Below are positions 1 to 11,501 of a DNA stretch of 64,000 nucleotides, piece after piece. The stretch's first letter is position 1. Every line of letters starts with the position of its first letter. A model generated the notes under the pieces. The model saw only the letters and a list, made by a program, of their open reading frames with translations. It was not told where the DNA came from and made no database searches. Origin of the DNA: Apium graveolens (taxonomy: Eukaryota > Streptophyta > Magnoliopsida > Apiales > Apiaceae); NCBI RefSeq assembly GCF_009905375.1, contig NC_133648.1, forward strand, positions 28,923,552 to 28,987,551. Direction: 5' to 3'. Made by a program: the position numbers and the translations under genes.

Positions 1-1
1 G

Positions 2-1567
2 TATGATTCCAAGATTCCTAACATTCAGAAGAATACGAATATAGAATCTAAGAATGCCTCATTCTTTGAGACGACATTTCCTTGTAATCCAGGAAATGAA
101 CCTCCTACAACGTCTAAGCGAGCTCATGAGTCTATAGATGATAGTAATGAGAGTAAAGAAAGTGAGGAAGAGAATGTGGGGGTAGTGAGAAGGAGCAAAA
201 GACAACGTACGGAGAAATCCTATGGGTCTGACTTTATGAATTATTTAATCAAGGAAGGTGACCCCAAAACCTATAAGGAAGCGGTTACCTCACCCGATGA
301 TCCCATGTGAAAAGAGGCCATTAAAAATGAAGTTGATTCAATTCTACAGAATCATACTTCGGAATTGGTTGATTTACCAAATGGTTATAAACCGTTAGGA
401 AGAAAGTGGGTTTTTAAAAAGAAGTTGAAAACTGATGGTACTAGCGACAAGTACAAGGCAAGACTTGTAATCAAATGATACAAGCAACAGAAAGGTCTTG
501 ATTACTTTGACACATATTCTCCAGTAAAGAGAATAACGTCTATAAGGAAGATGTTTGTTATCGCTGTAATGCGAAATTTAGCAGTACATCAAATGGATGT
601 GAAAACAGCTTTCTTAAATAGGGATATAGATGAAGAAATCTATATGGAACAACCTGAAAGATTCGTTGTCCCTGGATAAGAGAGGAAAGTCTGTAGACTA
701 GTGAAGTCACTGTATGACTTGAAGTAGGCGCCTATGAAATGGCATGAGAAATTTGATGAGGTCATTCTGGAAAATGGCTTCAATATCAATGAATGTGATA
801 GTTGTGCCTATTACAAAGATAACAAGAGCGGTTATGTCAAGGACAATGACAATGGTTATGTCATGATGACATTGTATATAGATGATCTACTTATTTCCGG
901 AAGTAATGATAAAGTGATCAAGTATACAAAGGACGTGTTAAAGGCAAGATTTGACAATAAAGATATGGGACTAGCAAATGTGATTCTAGGAATCCAAATT
1001 TCTAGAACATCATAGGGAGTCGCATTGAATCAACCTCATTATATTGACAAGATCCTTGTAAAGTTTCTTAAGGATGAATTTGAGAAAGCTAGGACACCTG
1101 TGGACATTTTTTTACATATATCCAAAAACAAAGGTGTAGTTGTTTCCTTGTTGGAATACTCGAGGATAATTGGAAGTCTGATGTACCTAATGAGTTGTAC
1201 CAGACCAGACATTGCATACTCAATCAGCAAGTTGATTAGGTTTACGAGTAATCCAGGAGCTGATCACTGGAAAGCGATCATAAGGGTACTGAGGTACTTG
1301 AGAGGAACTCGAGACTATGGAATGTACTATGGCGGATATCCGACAATATTATAGGAATATACTGATGTGAGCTGGATATCCAGCAAGAAGGCTCTAAAGT
1401 CTACGAGTGGCTATGTGTTTACACTAGATGGCACAGTAATTTCATGGAAATTCTTAAAGTACACTGTGATAACTCATTCCATGATGGAAGCTGAGTTTGT
1501 GGCACTAGATAAATGCGTCGAAGAGGCTGAATATATACGCCAATTTTTAGAGGATATTCCAAGATGA
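2..1567 (+). pseudogene. Element A: Ty1/copia pol fragment, RT and RNase H
   Basis: One reading frame from base 2 encodes the end of an integrase-RT linker, the copia reverse transcriptase and the start of RNase H. Visible motifs are KYKARLV, HQMDVKTAFLN, the catalytic LYIDDLL near 870-890, [16 protein letters not shown] and the RNase H residues MMEAEF. The same frame is kept throughout, but TGA (308, 476), TAA (677) and TAG (725, 1013, 1352) interrupt it, and it ends at a TGA at 1565. At 308, 677 and 725 the family normally has Trp, Gln and Gln, so these fit C-to-T or G-to-A changes. Upstream domains lie outside the window. The last RNase H part (CDSQ, near 1600) is recognisable, then similarity stops where the LTR of element B begins. 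Lineage within copia is not assigned. Confidence 0.9.
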
Positions 1568-1649
1568 CCAAAGCTAGTGACTGCAATAGGGATACATTGT
1601 GACAGTCAACACGTGAAAGAGATGTGTCCCAAGTCCAATCATGTTTGAT

Positions 1650-3304
1650 GATTTAGGAATAACTTCTATGTAATCTATTTTGATTTCAATTATATTAATA
1701 AAAGACTTGTTTTATTTTTACTACGAACTTTATCTATTTAAGTGTTTAAATAAGATATACCATAGTTTATAGTAAAGCTTTTATGGATTATGATGAGATC
1801 ATGATAATGAGACCTAAAAGATGATAACTCTGAACTTAAATAGTTCCTGGTCTTAGGATTACTAACTGGTAATTAGTAATCCGTAAAGATCGGTACATAC
1901 TATGCTTGCTTCATTATGAAAGATGTTTGTTCTCATAGACATTTATGTGGTGATACTATAGTTAGTATGTAGGTGCTTATTATAGAATAAGTTCATTGAA
2001 CATGACTCGCACAGCTGAACAACTGATGGAATTCAGTCACGTGTCAGTAGTTGTTCACATAGTGATAGTTGTACAAGTGTTCTTAGAATTGAGGTCATCA
2101 TAGTCATCTTATGTACACCAAACTATACTTTGGTTTATTTCTTAGTCTCCAGGGACAACAATAAGGGCTCTTCTGGGTGTAGAAATTTGTACACAAAGAT
2201 AGTGAATGATCAATAAAGGATCTGCCCCTTCTAGTGAAAGAAGAGAATGTCCTATGCTATTCCACTTATGCTAGTTCAGGAATCTCTGGCTAGAGTGAAT
2301 GAAATTTGAAAAAAGTTTCTAATTTATATTAAACAGAACTAGGCATACCGAAGAGGAAAATATATGACTAAATTAGTTAGACTTGACACGAGATCCATGC
2401 TTTGTATTTAATCGGGACATTATAGGGTAGAAGGAATTATTTGTACAGTAACTATTCACTGAATAGGTTCTTGGTATTCTAAGCAGTGAATTCGTATTAT
2501 CCGGATAGTCGCGATATATTGAGAAGTATCCCTCATGATGTAGAATAAATATGATTAATTTATTAATTATATTTAATGAGCTAAAGAATTCATAGAAATA
2601 ATAATAATATGGTTTTATTATTATTTATTTCTACTACCGACTTTAATATTGAACCTACAGGGTCACACCATTAAGAGAATGATTTATTGGTGGAGAAGTT
2701 AAATTAATAATTGGTCATTATTTATTTATTTCATAAATAAATAACTGATTAGCAGTTTTTATAATTAATTAAATGTGATTTAATTTATTATAAAATAATT
2801 AAGATACTTTCTTAATGTTATTAATTAAGAATTTAATTTTTGAAATTAAATTAGTGATAGAATTATTTTTCTAAAGAGTTTAGAAAAAGAATTAATGATT
2901 AAAAGAGTTTTAATTATTAATTAATGGATTAATGAGATTAATTAAAAATGGGTTTAATAATAATATTATTTTATGGAAAAATTTCAGCTGGAAATTTTAT
3001 CTATAAATACACCATTATAAACCTTAATAGCCTCAACCCTAATTTTTAAGAAGAAAAGAAAAGGGAGGCAACCCTAATTCTCTCTCGGCCTCTTCCTCCC
3101 TCAATTGCTTCGATCACTTGATAAATACCGGTAGAGTGCTTCACACTTGAGGATCAGCTGCTAGAGATCTTCATTCAACATCCCTGGAACGCTTTTAAAG
3201 GTTAGTAATCGATCTCTCAATTTATTCCGGAATTGTATGCGATTTATATGGAGTTTTATGCATTTTAATTCTTAATCATGCTTTTGTGTATGTGATAAAA
3301 CTCA
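1650..3304 (+). repeat. 5' LTR of element B (about 1.65 kb)
   Basis: The right end is placed at the CA (3303-3304) four bases before the PBS at 3309. The left end is inferred from where RNase H similarity of element A stops. The segment is AT-rich and non-coding. It holds a TATA box at 3002-3009, about 300 bp before the LTR end, which gives a sensible U3-R-U5 layout with a CT-rich stretch (3079-3120) after the expected transcription start. A splice donor-like AAAG/GTTAGT lies at 3197-3206. Confidence 0.65.
3002..3009 (+). promoter_or_regulatory. TATA box of the element B LTR
   Basis: TATAAATA is followed about 75 bp later by a CT-rich leader. Its position, roughly 300 bp before the PBS, is what is expected of an LTR promoter. 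Confidence 0.6.
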
Positions 3305-3308
3305 AAAA

Positions 3309-3319
3309 TGGTATCAGAG
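3309..3319 (+). other. Primer-binding site of element B (tRNA-iMet type)
   Basis: TGGTATCAGAG matches the common plant retrotransposon PBS complementary to the 3' end of initiator tRNA-Met. It is followed by T where C is usual. It lies four bases after the LTR end. Confidence 0.8.
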
Positions 3320-4966
3320 TATAGGTTGTATGCATTTAGATTTGTAATAAAAATTTCAGAATTTTATTATGTTGTATGAATTTTTTATCGATTTATTCGT
3401 GTTTGGGGTTATAACTGATTCAATTATGAATTAAATATAAATAAATTTTAAAATATTTTTGATCCCAGAATATGATTCTACAATTATTTTAGATCAGGAG
3501 GATATTTTTTCTAAATTTTTTGATACACCGATTATTTTTTATTGATTTATGAAAGTATTTAAAAATTGTTTTTAAAATAATAAATATAATCTGTATATAT
3601 AAATAAGTAATAATTATGTAATCATGAGATAATTGCACGAATTTCCGTGCTCTGCAAATTTAAAATTCAGAAAAGTAGAAAAGTGGTACAGTGCTGTTGA
3701 ATGTCAGCGGCTCTGTGTGTCTCCCGCGTGCGGCGCATCTCGTTGTGCGCGGTTACGAACAATCAATCTTGTTTTTGGCTCGTGCAAACGCGTCCGAACT
3801 CCGATTGAGACGTGTAAGGTACCATTGGATTTGTTTTTTCGAGACGAATCTTCTGGGATTATTTAATATTTTTAATAAATTTATTTGTTACTGATTATAT
3901 CCCTTAAAGTATATTTAATGCTTTATTTGATAATATTAAATGCATGATTAATTCGTACATTAGTATATAATTGTGTGACATGTTATGACATGTCTATTGA
4001 TATGCTCTTTTATGTTTATATATGTGATATATGATTGAGTTATCATGCGATGATAGATTTAGGTGAACTTATTTGACATAGGACGTATATTAGACGATCT
4101 AGGCTTAGTGAAAGTGTTCCATGGTTATAATTTAAATATTATAAATACAATCATGAAATTCTTATATTTATGAAACAAAGAATGAAACTTTATTTTGATG
4201 TTGGATATGGAAATTCTGGCTAGGCCGTTGGATTTTAAGCGGGACCGATGTGACCCCTCCGACCACCTGGGAATTATCCATTGATATATCATTATTTTAT
4301 TTCGTTCAAGAAAAATTGAATCTCTTTATAATTTGATTATGGTTGTAACATAATATAACTCCTCATGAAATAATATCAAGTTGTAAATTGGCCAATGACA
4401 TAACGGGATTGTGTCTGTCATAGCCTTCCAACATAATAGAAAGTAGAGTTCTTATATTGAGACATTGTCGTTTCGTGCTACAGCCTAGGGCTTTGTTTTG
4501 AGATTAAGAGATGTTTTTCTATCACATGAGATGTGTATGATAAATTGGTATCCAATGGTCGTTGCGTGCCACAGTCGTGGGCTATTGAAGTCTAATTTAA
4601 TTATACAAGTTGTTGGGTTTGACTTGACTTAGAATATTGAGTGATTCGTGCTATAGCCGAGACTCAATGATTCAAGAGGCTAAAAGATTATAAAGAATAA
4701 TATGAGATGTAATTGACAAGAGTATTCTACCTATAGAACATCATATTACATTTCGTGCCACAATCGAGGTGATGTAATGGAAAATAGGATCCTTATTCTC
4801 ACTAGCATTATGAATGCTTAGTTATACATTTAGAGGGTTGTATAACATAGATTAAATAGTGGGAGCCACCAATGGATAAAGACCTGATTCATACGGTGGA
4901 GTAATAATTGAATTATTTATGTGCTTATGTTGTTATGTATTTTCATTTTCAGATTTTATAGATATC
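3320..4966 (+). other. Long 5' leader of element B, possible intron
   Basis: There are 1.65 kb of non-coding sequence between PBS and gag. The segment ends with a pyrimidine tract and TTTTCAG at 4946-4952, just before the gag ATG at 4967. A donor-like GTTAGT lies at 3201 in the LTR. If both are used, an intron of 3201-4952 would remove the PBS and nearly the whole leader. Short ORFs around 3,630-3,890 have no recognisable product. A degenerate repeat array occupies 4,471-4,770. Confidence 0.55.
4471..4770 (+). repeat. Degenerate tandem motif in the element B leader
   Basis: A core close to TCGTGCYACAGYCKAGG occurs at about 4,472, 4,563, 4,646 and 4,753, spaced roughly 84-106 bp. Flanks between copies are only weakly similar, so this is an old array or a recurring structural motif. 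Confidence 0.55.
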
Positions 4967-5800
4967 ATGTCTTCGGCACTATAACTCCGTAACATACTTG
5001 ATGCTAACAAGTTGACCGGTCCCAACTCTGCTGATTGGCTTCGAAACTTACGAATTGTTCTTAACTCTGAGAAGATGGATTATGTGCTAAACTCACCATT
5101 GCCTAAAGCCTCCGATGATGATGCAACTTATCAAGAGTATCAAGAATATCATAAATGGATAGATGAGGCAAATGTTGCCCAATGTATTATGCCGACATCT
5201 ATGAACCCTGAGCTTCAGAAGCAACATGAGCACATGGATGCATACACTATCCCTAAGCATCTACAAGAGTTGTATGATGTATAGGAGAGGACAACTCAGT
5301 ATGAGATATCAAAAGATCTATTCCGCAGTAAAATGACAAATGGGACATTTATGAATGACCATGTGCTCAAAATGATCAATTTGATTAAAAGTTTGGGGCA
5401 ACTTGGTTTTGCCATGGATGGGGAGCTGAGCCAAGACTTGATCTTACAATCACTTCCAGATTCATTCTCGCAGTTTGTTGTGAACTTTCACATGAATAAG
5501 ATGGATGTCAGCTTGTCTGAACTTCATAACATGTTAAAAACTGCTGAGTCGAATTGTCTTCTAAGAAGAGTTTTGTTCTTCTTATTGGAGAAGGCTCAAC
5601 TTCCAAGAAAAAGGAAGAGGACCTTTCCCAAGAAAAAGAAGAAGGTTGGTGAGAGTAAGCCTACTCCAGCAAAGGCTAATATAGACCCAAAAATCAATGA
5701 TGTTTGCTTTCACTGTAACAAGGTGGGTCATTGAAAGAGAAACTGAAAGGCTTATCTTGCAGAGTTGAAAAAGAAGAAGGCTAGTGAGGCTACCCCTTCT
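4967..5800 (+). pseudogene. Element B gag
   Basis: The frame starts ATG TCT TCG GCA CTA TAA, so a stop sits at codon 6. It continues with a typical copia Gag N-terminus (LDANKLTGPN, DWLRNLRIVLNSEKMDYV) and a UBN2-like capsid region (QELYDV, SLPDSFSQFV, LSELHNMLKTAES). A basic KRKRTFPKKKKK stretch precedes a CCHC zinc knuckle (CFHCNKVGH) near 5,703-5,750. Further stops lie at 5,282 (TAG) and at 5,732 and 5,747 (TGA), the last two inside the knuckle where Trp and Cys are expected. It would package the RNA as the particle protein but cannot be made as a full product. Confidence 0.85.
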
Positions 5801-7130
5801 GATTCAGGTATGTTCATGATCGAAGTTAATATGTCACTAAGTCAAATTTCTACTGGATATTAGATACCACATGTGGTTCTCATATTTGCAATTCGTCACA
5901 GGGACTAAAAGGAAGTAGGACTCTTGAAGAAGATGAGGTGATTCTACGTATGGGTAATGGAGCACGGGTTTTCGCCATGTATGTAGGATCATTTAGTTTA
6001 CATATGCCTACGGGCAAGACTATTATTTTGAATAATTGTTATTACATTCCCTCTGTTGTAAGGAATATTCCTATGTTGGATTTGGATGGTTTTTCATTTA
6101 TTATTAAGAATAATGAATGTTCTATTCTTAGAGATAATGTTCTTTATGGTTGTGGTACTTTAAATAATGGTTTGTATGTATGCGACTTAGGAAATGATTT
6201 ACTTCATATTGAACAAACTAATAAAAGAAAATGAGATGATGAAAATATGACCTATTTATGGCACTGTAGGCTAGGTCATATTAGTGAGAAAAGATTACGC
6301 TCATTACACCAAGATGGGTTAACCATTTGATTTTGAATCATACCCGGTATGCGAATCTTATCTCACGGGTAAGATGAACAAATCTCCATTTACTGGACAT
6401 GGAGAGAGAGTTGCGGACGTGTTAGGCTTGGTACACACAGATGTATGTGGACCAATGTTAACACAAGCTGTGGGAGGATTTTCATACTTCATTACTTCTA
6501 AGGATGATAAATCTAGATTTGGATATGTGTATTTAATGAAATACAAGTCTGAAGCTTTTGAAAAGTTCAAAGAGTAGAGATATGAAGCAGAGAAACAAAC
6601 CAAAATGAGTGTTAGAGTTCTTCGCTAAGATCGAGGATGTGAATACTTAAGTGGGGAGTTCCTAAGTCATCTAAAAAAACGGTATAATATCACAATGGAC
6701 ATCTCCTGCAACTTCATAATTGAACGGAGTTCTGAAAGGAGGAACCGAACTTTGTGGGATATGGTTCAGTCAATGATGAGCTATACAGATTTTCCAATAT
6801 CCCTTTGGGGTTATGCCTTAGAAACTTCAGCATATTTACTGAACAAGGTACCTTCTAGATCTGTTCCGAAAACTCCATATGAGTTATGAAAAAGAAGGAA
6901 GCCAAGTCTTAAACACATTAAGATTTGGGGATGTCCAGATTTTGTCAAGAAAGTTGAACCTGAAAAACTGGAATCAAGATCCGTAAAATGTAGCTTTGTG
7001 GGATATCCAAAAGAGACTTTAGGATATTACTTTTACACCAAATAAAGGGTGTTTGTTTCCAGACACGCGACCTTCTTGGAGAAATAGTTTATCCTTGAAG
7101 GGAACAGTGGGAGCAAGGTTGAACTTAATG
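5801..7130 (+). pseudogene. Element B protease and integrase
   Basis: After a frameshift near 5,850 the aspartic protease region reads WILDTTCGSHIC, where the active-site glycine after D-T is replaced by threonine. The GAG-pre-integrase zinc region follows (WHCRLGHISEKRL, then YPVCESYLTGKM across a frame change near 6,330-6,375). The integrase core shows the first catalytic Asp in LVHTDVCGP (about 6,430). The second lies around 6,640 in a damaged stretch with a stop at 6,627. The E-containing motif is IIERSSERRNRTL. The region continues to KTPYEL, a TGA stop and the conserved IWGCP and FVGYPKETLGYYFY region. Stops and frameshifts make it inactive. Confidence 0.8.
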
Positions 7131-7976
7131 AAGTTCAAGAAGCACAACCTATAACGGTTCATGAGGAAGTATCTATTCATAAAGTACAACCTTCTGTAGA
7201 ACAACATGTGCATAGGTCAAATAGGGTGTCTCGTCAACCTGAGGGGTATTATGGATTTGTCATTGAGAATGACAATAACTTGTCACTTATTGATGGAGAA
7301 GACCCTATGACTTATGATGAAGCTATGAGTTGTGAAGACTTAGAGAAATGGAAGAGTGCCATGAAATCTGAAATGGACTCCCTGTATGCCAACCAAGTGT
7401 GGACTCTGGTTGAGGCGCTTGAAGGTGTTAAGCCTATAGGGTGTAAATGGGTATATAATAGAAAGATTGGATCAGATGGCCAGGTGGAGACCTATAAGAC
7501 CAGGCTTGTGGAAAAAGGATTTCAACAAAGACAACGGATTGACTTTGATGAAACATATTCGCTGGTAGCTTTGCTTAAAATCATTCAGATTTTGCTTACG
7601 ATTGCGGCTTACTATGACTATGAGATCTGGCAAATGGACGTGAAAATGGCCTTCCTCAATGGGAAACTTGAAGAGGGTGAGTATATGACACAACCGGAAG
7701 GATTTGTTTTGAAAGGAAATGAATTTCTAGTTTATAAGCTAAATTGATCCATATAAGGACTGAGGCAAGCTTCTCGCACATGGAACGCCCATTTTGATGA
7801 GACAATCAAATATTTTAATTTCATCAAAAATATGGATGAACCATGCATCTACAAGAAGGTTAGTGGGAGCACGGTAACATTCGTAATAATGTATGTGGAG
7901 GACATACTTCTCATTAGGAATGATATACTGATGCTTCAATTAGTCAAAGTTTGGTTATCTAGGATGTTAGATATAT
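7131..7976 (+). pseudogene. Element B reverse transcriptase, N-terminal part
   Basis: The frame open from 7,208 to 7,747 holds the linker (RSNRVSRQPEGYYG) and copia RT motifs: EMDSLYANQVWTLV, IGCKWVYNRKIG, WQMDVKMAFLNGKLEE and YMTQPEGF. A TGA at 7,745 follows VYKLN, but similarity continues through TWNAHFDETI to YVEDILLI at about 7,890-7,915. There the first Asp of the usual Y-V-D-D catalytic pair is Glu. The sequence breaks off at 7,976, where the LTR of element C begins. It is an insertionally truncated and separately inactivated polymerase. Confidence 0.85.
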
Positions 7977-7977
7977 T

Positions 7978-8532
7978 TGTGATGTCATGTCTAATCTGAT
8001 TTGTGTTTAGTTTCAGAACTTAATATCAGGACTTACTGGAAATTAGGACTTACTGAAGTCAGAACTTATATCAGAACTTAAGGCCGTCAGGATTTATATC
8101 AGGACTTAAGTGCAGGTACTTTAGATAAGGAATGCAGATGATTTACAGGAGAGGATCTGGACTAAAACAAAAGAAGATATGCATGAAGAGTTGGATAACT
8201 AGAAGACTTGTAAAAAAATAATATCTGATTGATATATTTTAGGAGATAGAATTATATTTCATATCAATTAGAAGATATCTTGTAACTGAGTACTATATAA
8301 ACACATCTTAGGGTTTACACTATATATGTTATCATTCACGAGAACATTATTCATTGTAACCTAGCAGCTCTTAATGATATTGTTCATCACTGAGAGAGTA
8401 GTTTAACCTACTTTGTAACAGAGCTTATTATATTGAATAAACGTGATTACTGTTACATACTTATGTTCTAAATTGATTTGATTGTATAAATATTATATTC
8501 AACCCCCTTCTATAATGTTGTGTGACCTAACA
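7978..8532 (+). repeat. 5' LTR of element C (about 555 bp)
   Basis: It starts TGTGATGTCA just after the last recognisable RT codons of B and ends in CTAACA two bases before the PBS. It contains repeated pieces of the type CAGGACTTA and TCAGAACTTA (8,010-8,110), a TATA box at 8,294 and an AATAAA-like signal near 8,435. The left end is inferred from the loss of B homology, because the partner LTR is not in the window. Confidence 0.75.
8294..8300 (+). promoter_or_regulatory. TATA box of the element C LTR
   Basis: TATATAA lies about 240 bp before the LTR end, followed by a non-coding R-U5-like stretch. This is the likely promoter of the genomic RNA. Confidence 0.6.
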
Positions 8533-8534
8533 AG

Positions 8535-8546
8535 TGGTATCAGAGC
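8535..8546 (+). other. Primer-binding site of element C (tRNA-iMet type)
   Basis: TGGTATCAGAGC is a perfect match to the usual initiator-Met tRNA PBS, two bases after the LTR end and 41 bases before the gag ATG. Confidence 0.9.
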
Positions 8547-8587
8547 CTCTCTATTGATATACAAACAGTGAGATTCAGTTTATAATC

Positions 8588-10936
8588 ATGTCTGACGAAA
8601 CACAAACTCCACCTAAGCCCACCAAAACTCAAGATACTCAAAATAATCAAACACACAGTCGATATGAGAGTATTAGGGTTCCCATACTGAGAGCATCTGA
8701 GTATCCTATATGGAAGGTAAAGATGGTTATATTTCTGGAAGCCACAAATTCAGAATACCTTGATAGAATTAATGATGGACCATATAAGCCTACCAACCTC
8801 TCTGTTGTAGTTGTTGATCAACCAACAAAGATGATACCAAAGGAGAAAGGTGATTACACACCTGAAGACATCTCATTTATTGCCAAGGATGCAAGGGTAA
8901 GGCATCTGCTTCATAGTGCAATTGACAATGTCATGTCAAACGGGGTAATTGGATGCAAGACTGCAAAGGAAATATGGGATGCTTTGGAGACAAGATGCCA
9001 GGGAACTGAAGCCATCAAAAAGAACAGGAAGACTATACTCACACAAGAGTATGAACACTTTGACTCAAAAGCTGATGAGTCATTAACTGATTTATATGAC
9101 AGGTTTGTTAAACTCTTGAATGATCTATCACTGGTGGACAAGGAATATGATCTTCGTGATTCATATCTAAAATTCCTTTTAGCTCTTCCTAAAAATTGGG
9201 ATTTAAAGTCTACTACCATAAGAGACAACTATGCCCTTGCTAAAACTACTCTTGATGAAATTTATGGTATGCTCAAGACTCATGAACTTGAGATGGATCA
9301 AAGGAGCAAAAGGCATGGAAGAAAGTCAAAGACAATTGCTCTTAAAGCTGATGAGGAATCTCCTAAAGTGGTTGTCTCAAAGAGGGGCAAAGGAAAGGCT
9401 CTCATCATACAATCTGATTCATAGTCATTATATTCTGATGATGATGATTCAGAATCATAAAATTTATCTGAAGTGGATGTTGATGTAGAGATGATGCAAC
9501 TGTGTGCTCTTATGCTGAAGGGTATCACAAAGATAGCCTACAAGAAATTCAGAAAGGGGAAGAAGTTTTCTAGGAAAGGTGGAAGTTCTGAAAAGAAAGG
9601 CTTCAAAAAGTCTGAATGCAAAGGAGGAAAGTCTGATAGAGGAGACAACTCAAATGTCAAATGCTACAATTGTGGTGAAAGAGGCCACATCTCTCCTGAC
9701 TGCAAGAAAGGAAAAAGTGATAAAGTCCAGACACTTATCACAGAGAAGAAAAACTGGGCAGACACTTCAGATTCTGAAGAAAAGGTGAACTATGCCTTGA
9801 TGGAAAATGCTGATAGCAGTTCTGGAACTGCTGAATTGAAGGTACCTCATTCAACTCTTGATTTTCATACTGATGATATTTCTGAGCTAAGATTATATCT
9901 GAAAACCATGTTCATTAGTTTTAGAGATCAGACTTTAGAAAATGAAAGATTAAAATATGAAAGTCTTGCTCTCAAAAACAGAAATGACTACTTATAAAAA
10001 GAGTTAGTTATATTTCATCAAACTCAGAAAGAAAGAGATGAGGCTTTGTATGTTAGAGATGAACTGCTAAAATTGAATAAATCTCTTAAATCTGAACTGG
10101 AAAAGGAAAAGGAGATAATCAAAACTTGGACTAACTCTGGAAGAACAACTCAGAAAATCTTAGAAAATGGAAATTGTAAGGAAGGACTAGGTTACCTAGA
10201 TGATAAAGAAGAAAAGGAAACTGTGTCATCTAAACCAAACTTTACCAAGATAGCTGAAAAGCCAAAAGTAAATCCTGTTAAATTTGTTACAAAAAATGAT
10301 GTGACAAAATCTGAAAAGATGAATGTTTCTAAAACAGATGTCAAAGAAAAGTCAACTTCTGACAAATTAAAACAGGATAAACCAACTGTGGTAAATGTTG
10401 GCTTAATGACAAAGAAGCAGCTTAAGCATAAGCTGAAAGAGATTAGAAATGTGAACAAAGTCAAGAAAGCTAGGAAAAATAGGAATGGAAAGGAAGGTGT
10501 TAATAAAAGCAATAATTATATGCCTGTTCCTAATGCTCCTAGAAAGAAATGCTATGATTGTGGAAACTCTAACCATCTTGCTACTTTTTGCAGGAAAAAT
10601 AAAGATATAAACTCTTTACCTCCTAGATCAGGAGTTAAGAGTTAGTCTTTTAGGTTTAAACCATAAAATCCTTATTTTTATTGTAGTAGTTTATGGAATT
10701 CTATTTATACTTGTAAGGAATATCATAGTTTGTACTATGATTATTATCAAATAAAACCTTCTTCAAAGAAAGTTAGTGTAATTCCTTCTAGTGTAAATTC
10801 TGATGCAAAGTCTGATATAAAGTCTGATAAAAAGCATGTTAGCATAAACTCTGAAACTAAATCCGCTGCAAATGCTAACAAACTTAAAAAGGCCAAAGGA
10901 TCCAATCAAGTCTGGGTCCTTAAAACTAACCAGTAG
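8588..10936 (+). pseudogene. Element C gag, Sirevirus type
   Basis: A single frame of about 780 codons carries stops at 9,422, 9,458, 9,995, 10,643, 10,664 and 10,934 and no frameshift. The N-terminus shows a UBN2 capsid domain (EYPIWKVKM, TAKEIWDALETRCQGT, DLYDRFVKLLNDLSLV). A basic KKFSRKGG region precedes a CCHC knuckle CYNCGERGHISPDC near 9,662. Next come acidic D-S-E repeats and a long coiled coil (about 9,900-10,450, L/E/K rich), then a second knuckle-like CYDCGNSNHLATFC near 10,550 and a Lys/Ser-rich tail. The two-knuckle plus coiled-coil layout is typical of Sireviruses. ATG 8,588 is chosen because it follows the PBS and starts the conserved domain. Confidence 0.9.
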
Positions 10937-11501
10937 TGGCCTTTGTGATTGCAGGGCAACAGGAAAAAACATCCTGGTTCTGGACAGTGGATGTTCAGGA
11001 CATATGACTGGAAATAAAGCCCTGCTATCAGACTTTGTGGAGAAAGCTAGCCCAGGAGTTTCGTATGGAGATAGAAACATGGGAAAAACTCTGGGATATG
11101 GCAATATCAATCTTGGGAATGTCATAATTGAATCAATAGCTCTTGTCTCAGGACTTAAACACAATCTGCTAAGTGTGAGTCAAATCTGTGACAGAGGTTA
11201 TCATGTGAATTTCTTTGAAGAACACTGTGAAGTTGTAAGTAATTCTATAGGCAAAGTGGTTTTGAAAGGTTACAAACATGGTAACATATATGAAGCCAGA
11301 CTTTCAACAAATTCTGATGGTTCTGCAATCTGTCTGTTAAGCAGAGCATCAATTGAAGAAAGCTGGAATTGGCACAAGAGACTCTCTCATTTAAATTTCA
11401 ACAACATAAATGAGTTAGTAAAGAAAGATCTTGTGAGAGGACTGCCAAAATCAGTATTTCCTCCTGATGGTCTTTGTGACTCATGTCAAAAGGCAAAATA
11501 A
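10937..11501 (+). pseudogene. Element C protease and GAG-pre-integrase region
   Basis: The frame shifts relative to gag near 10,935. The retropepsin motif LVLDSGCSGHMTG has its catalytic Asp at 10,983. Typical copia protease sequence follows (GNVIIESIALVSGLKHNLLSVSQICD). Then comes the integrase N-terminal HHCC zinc domain: WNWHKRLSHLNFNNI with CDSCQKAK. A TAA at 11,499 interrupts the frame and the same frame continues. Active-site residues are present, so damage here is limited to stop and frame changes. Confidence 0.85.

Larger units (their letters stand above)
1650..7976 (+). mobile_element. Element B: Ty1/copia retrotransposon, 3' truncated
   Basis: The order is LTR, PBS, long leader, gag, protease, integrase and the first half of RT, then an abrupt change to the LTR of element C at about 7,977. 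Gag and RT differ from element A, so B is a separate copia family adjoining or inserted into A. All domains carry stops and several frameshifts. The remaining RT, RNase H and 3' LTR of B should lie beyond the right edge, past C. The left boundary is uncertain by some tens of bases because no second LTR is available for comparison. Confidence 0.8.

Noticed and set aside
3633..3894. Two overlapping open frames in the B leader
   Set aside because: They lie in a GC-richer patch of untranslated leader or intron, have no recognisable motif and have no partner elsewhere in the window.
8531..8550. tRNA gene at PBS-like sequences (also 3,309, 24,453, 43,883, 62,266)
   Set aside because: Only the 11-12-base tRNA-end complement is present. 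No cloverleaf surrounds it.
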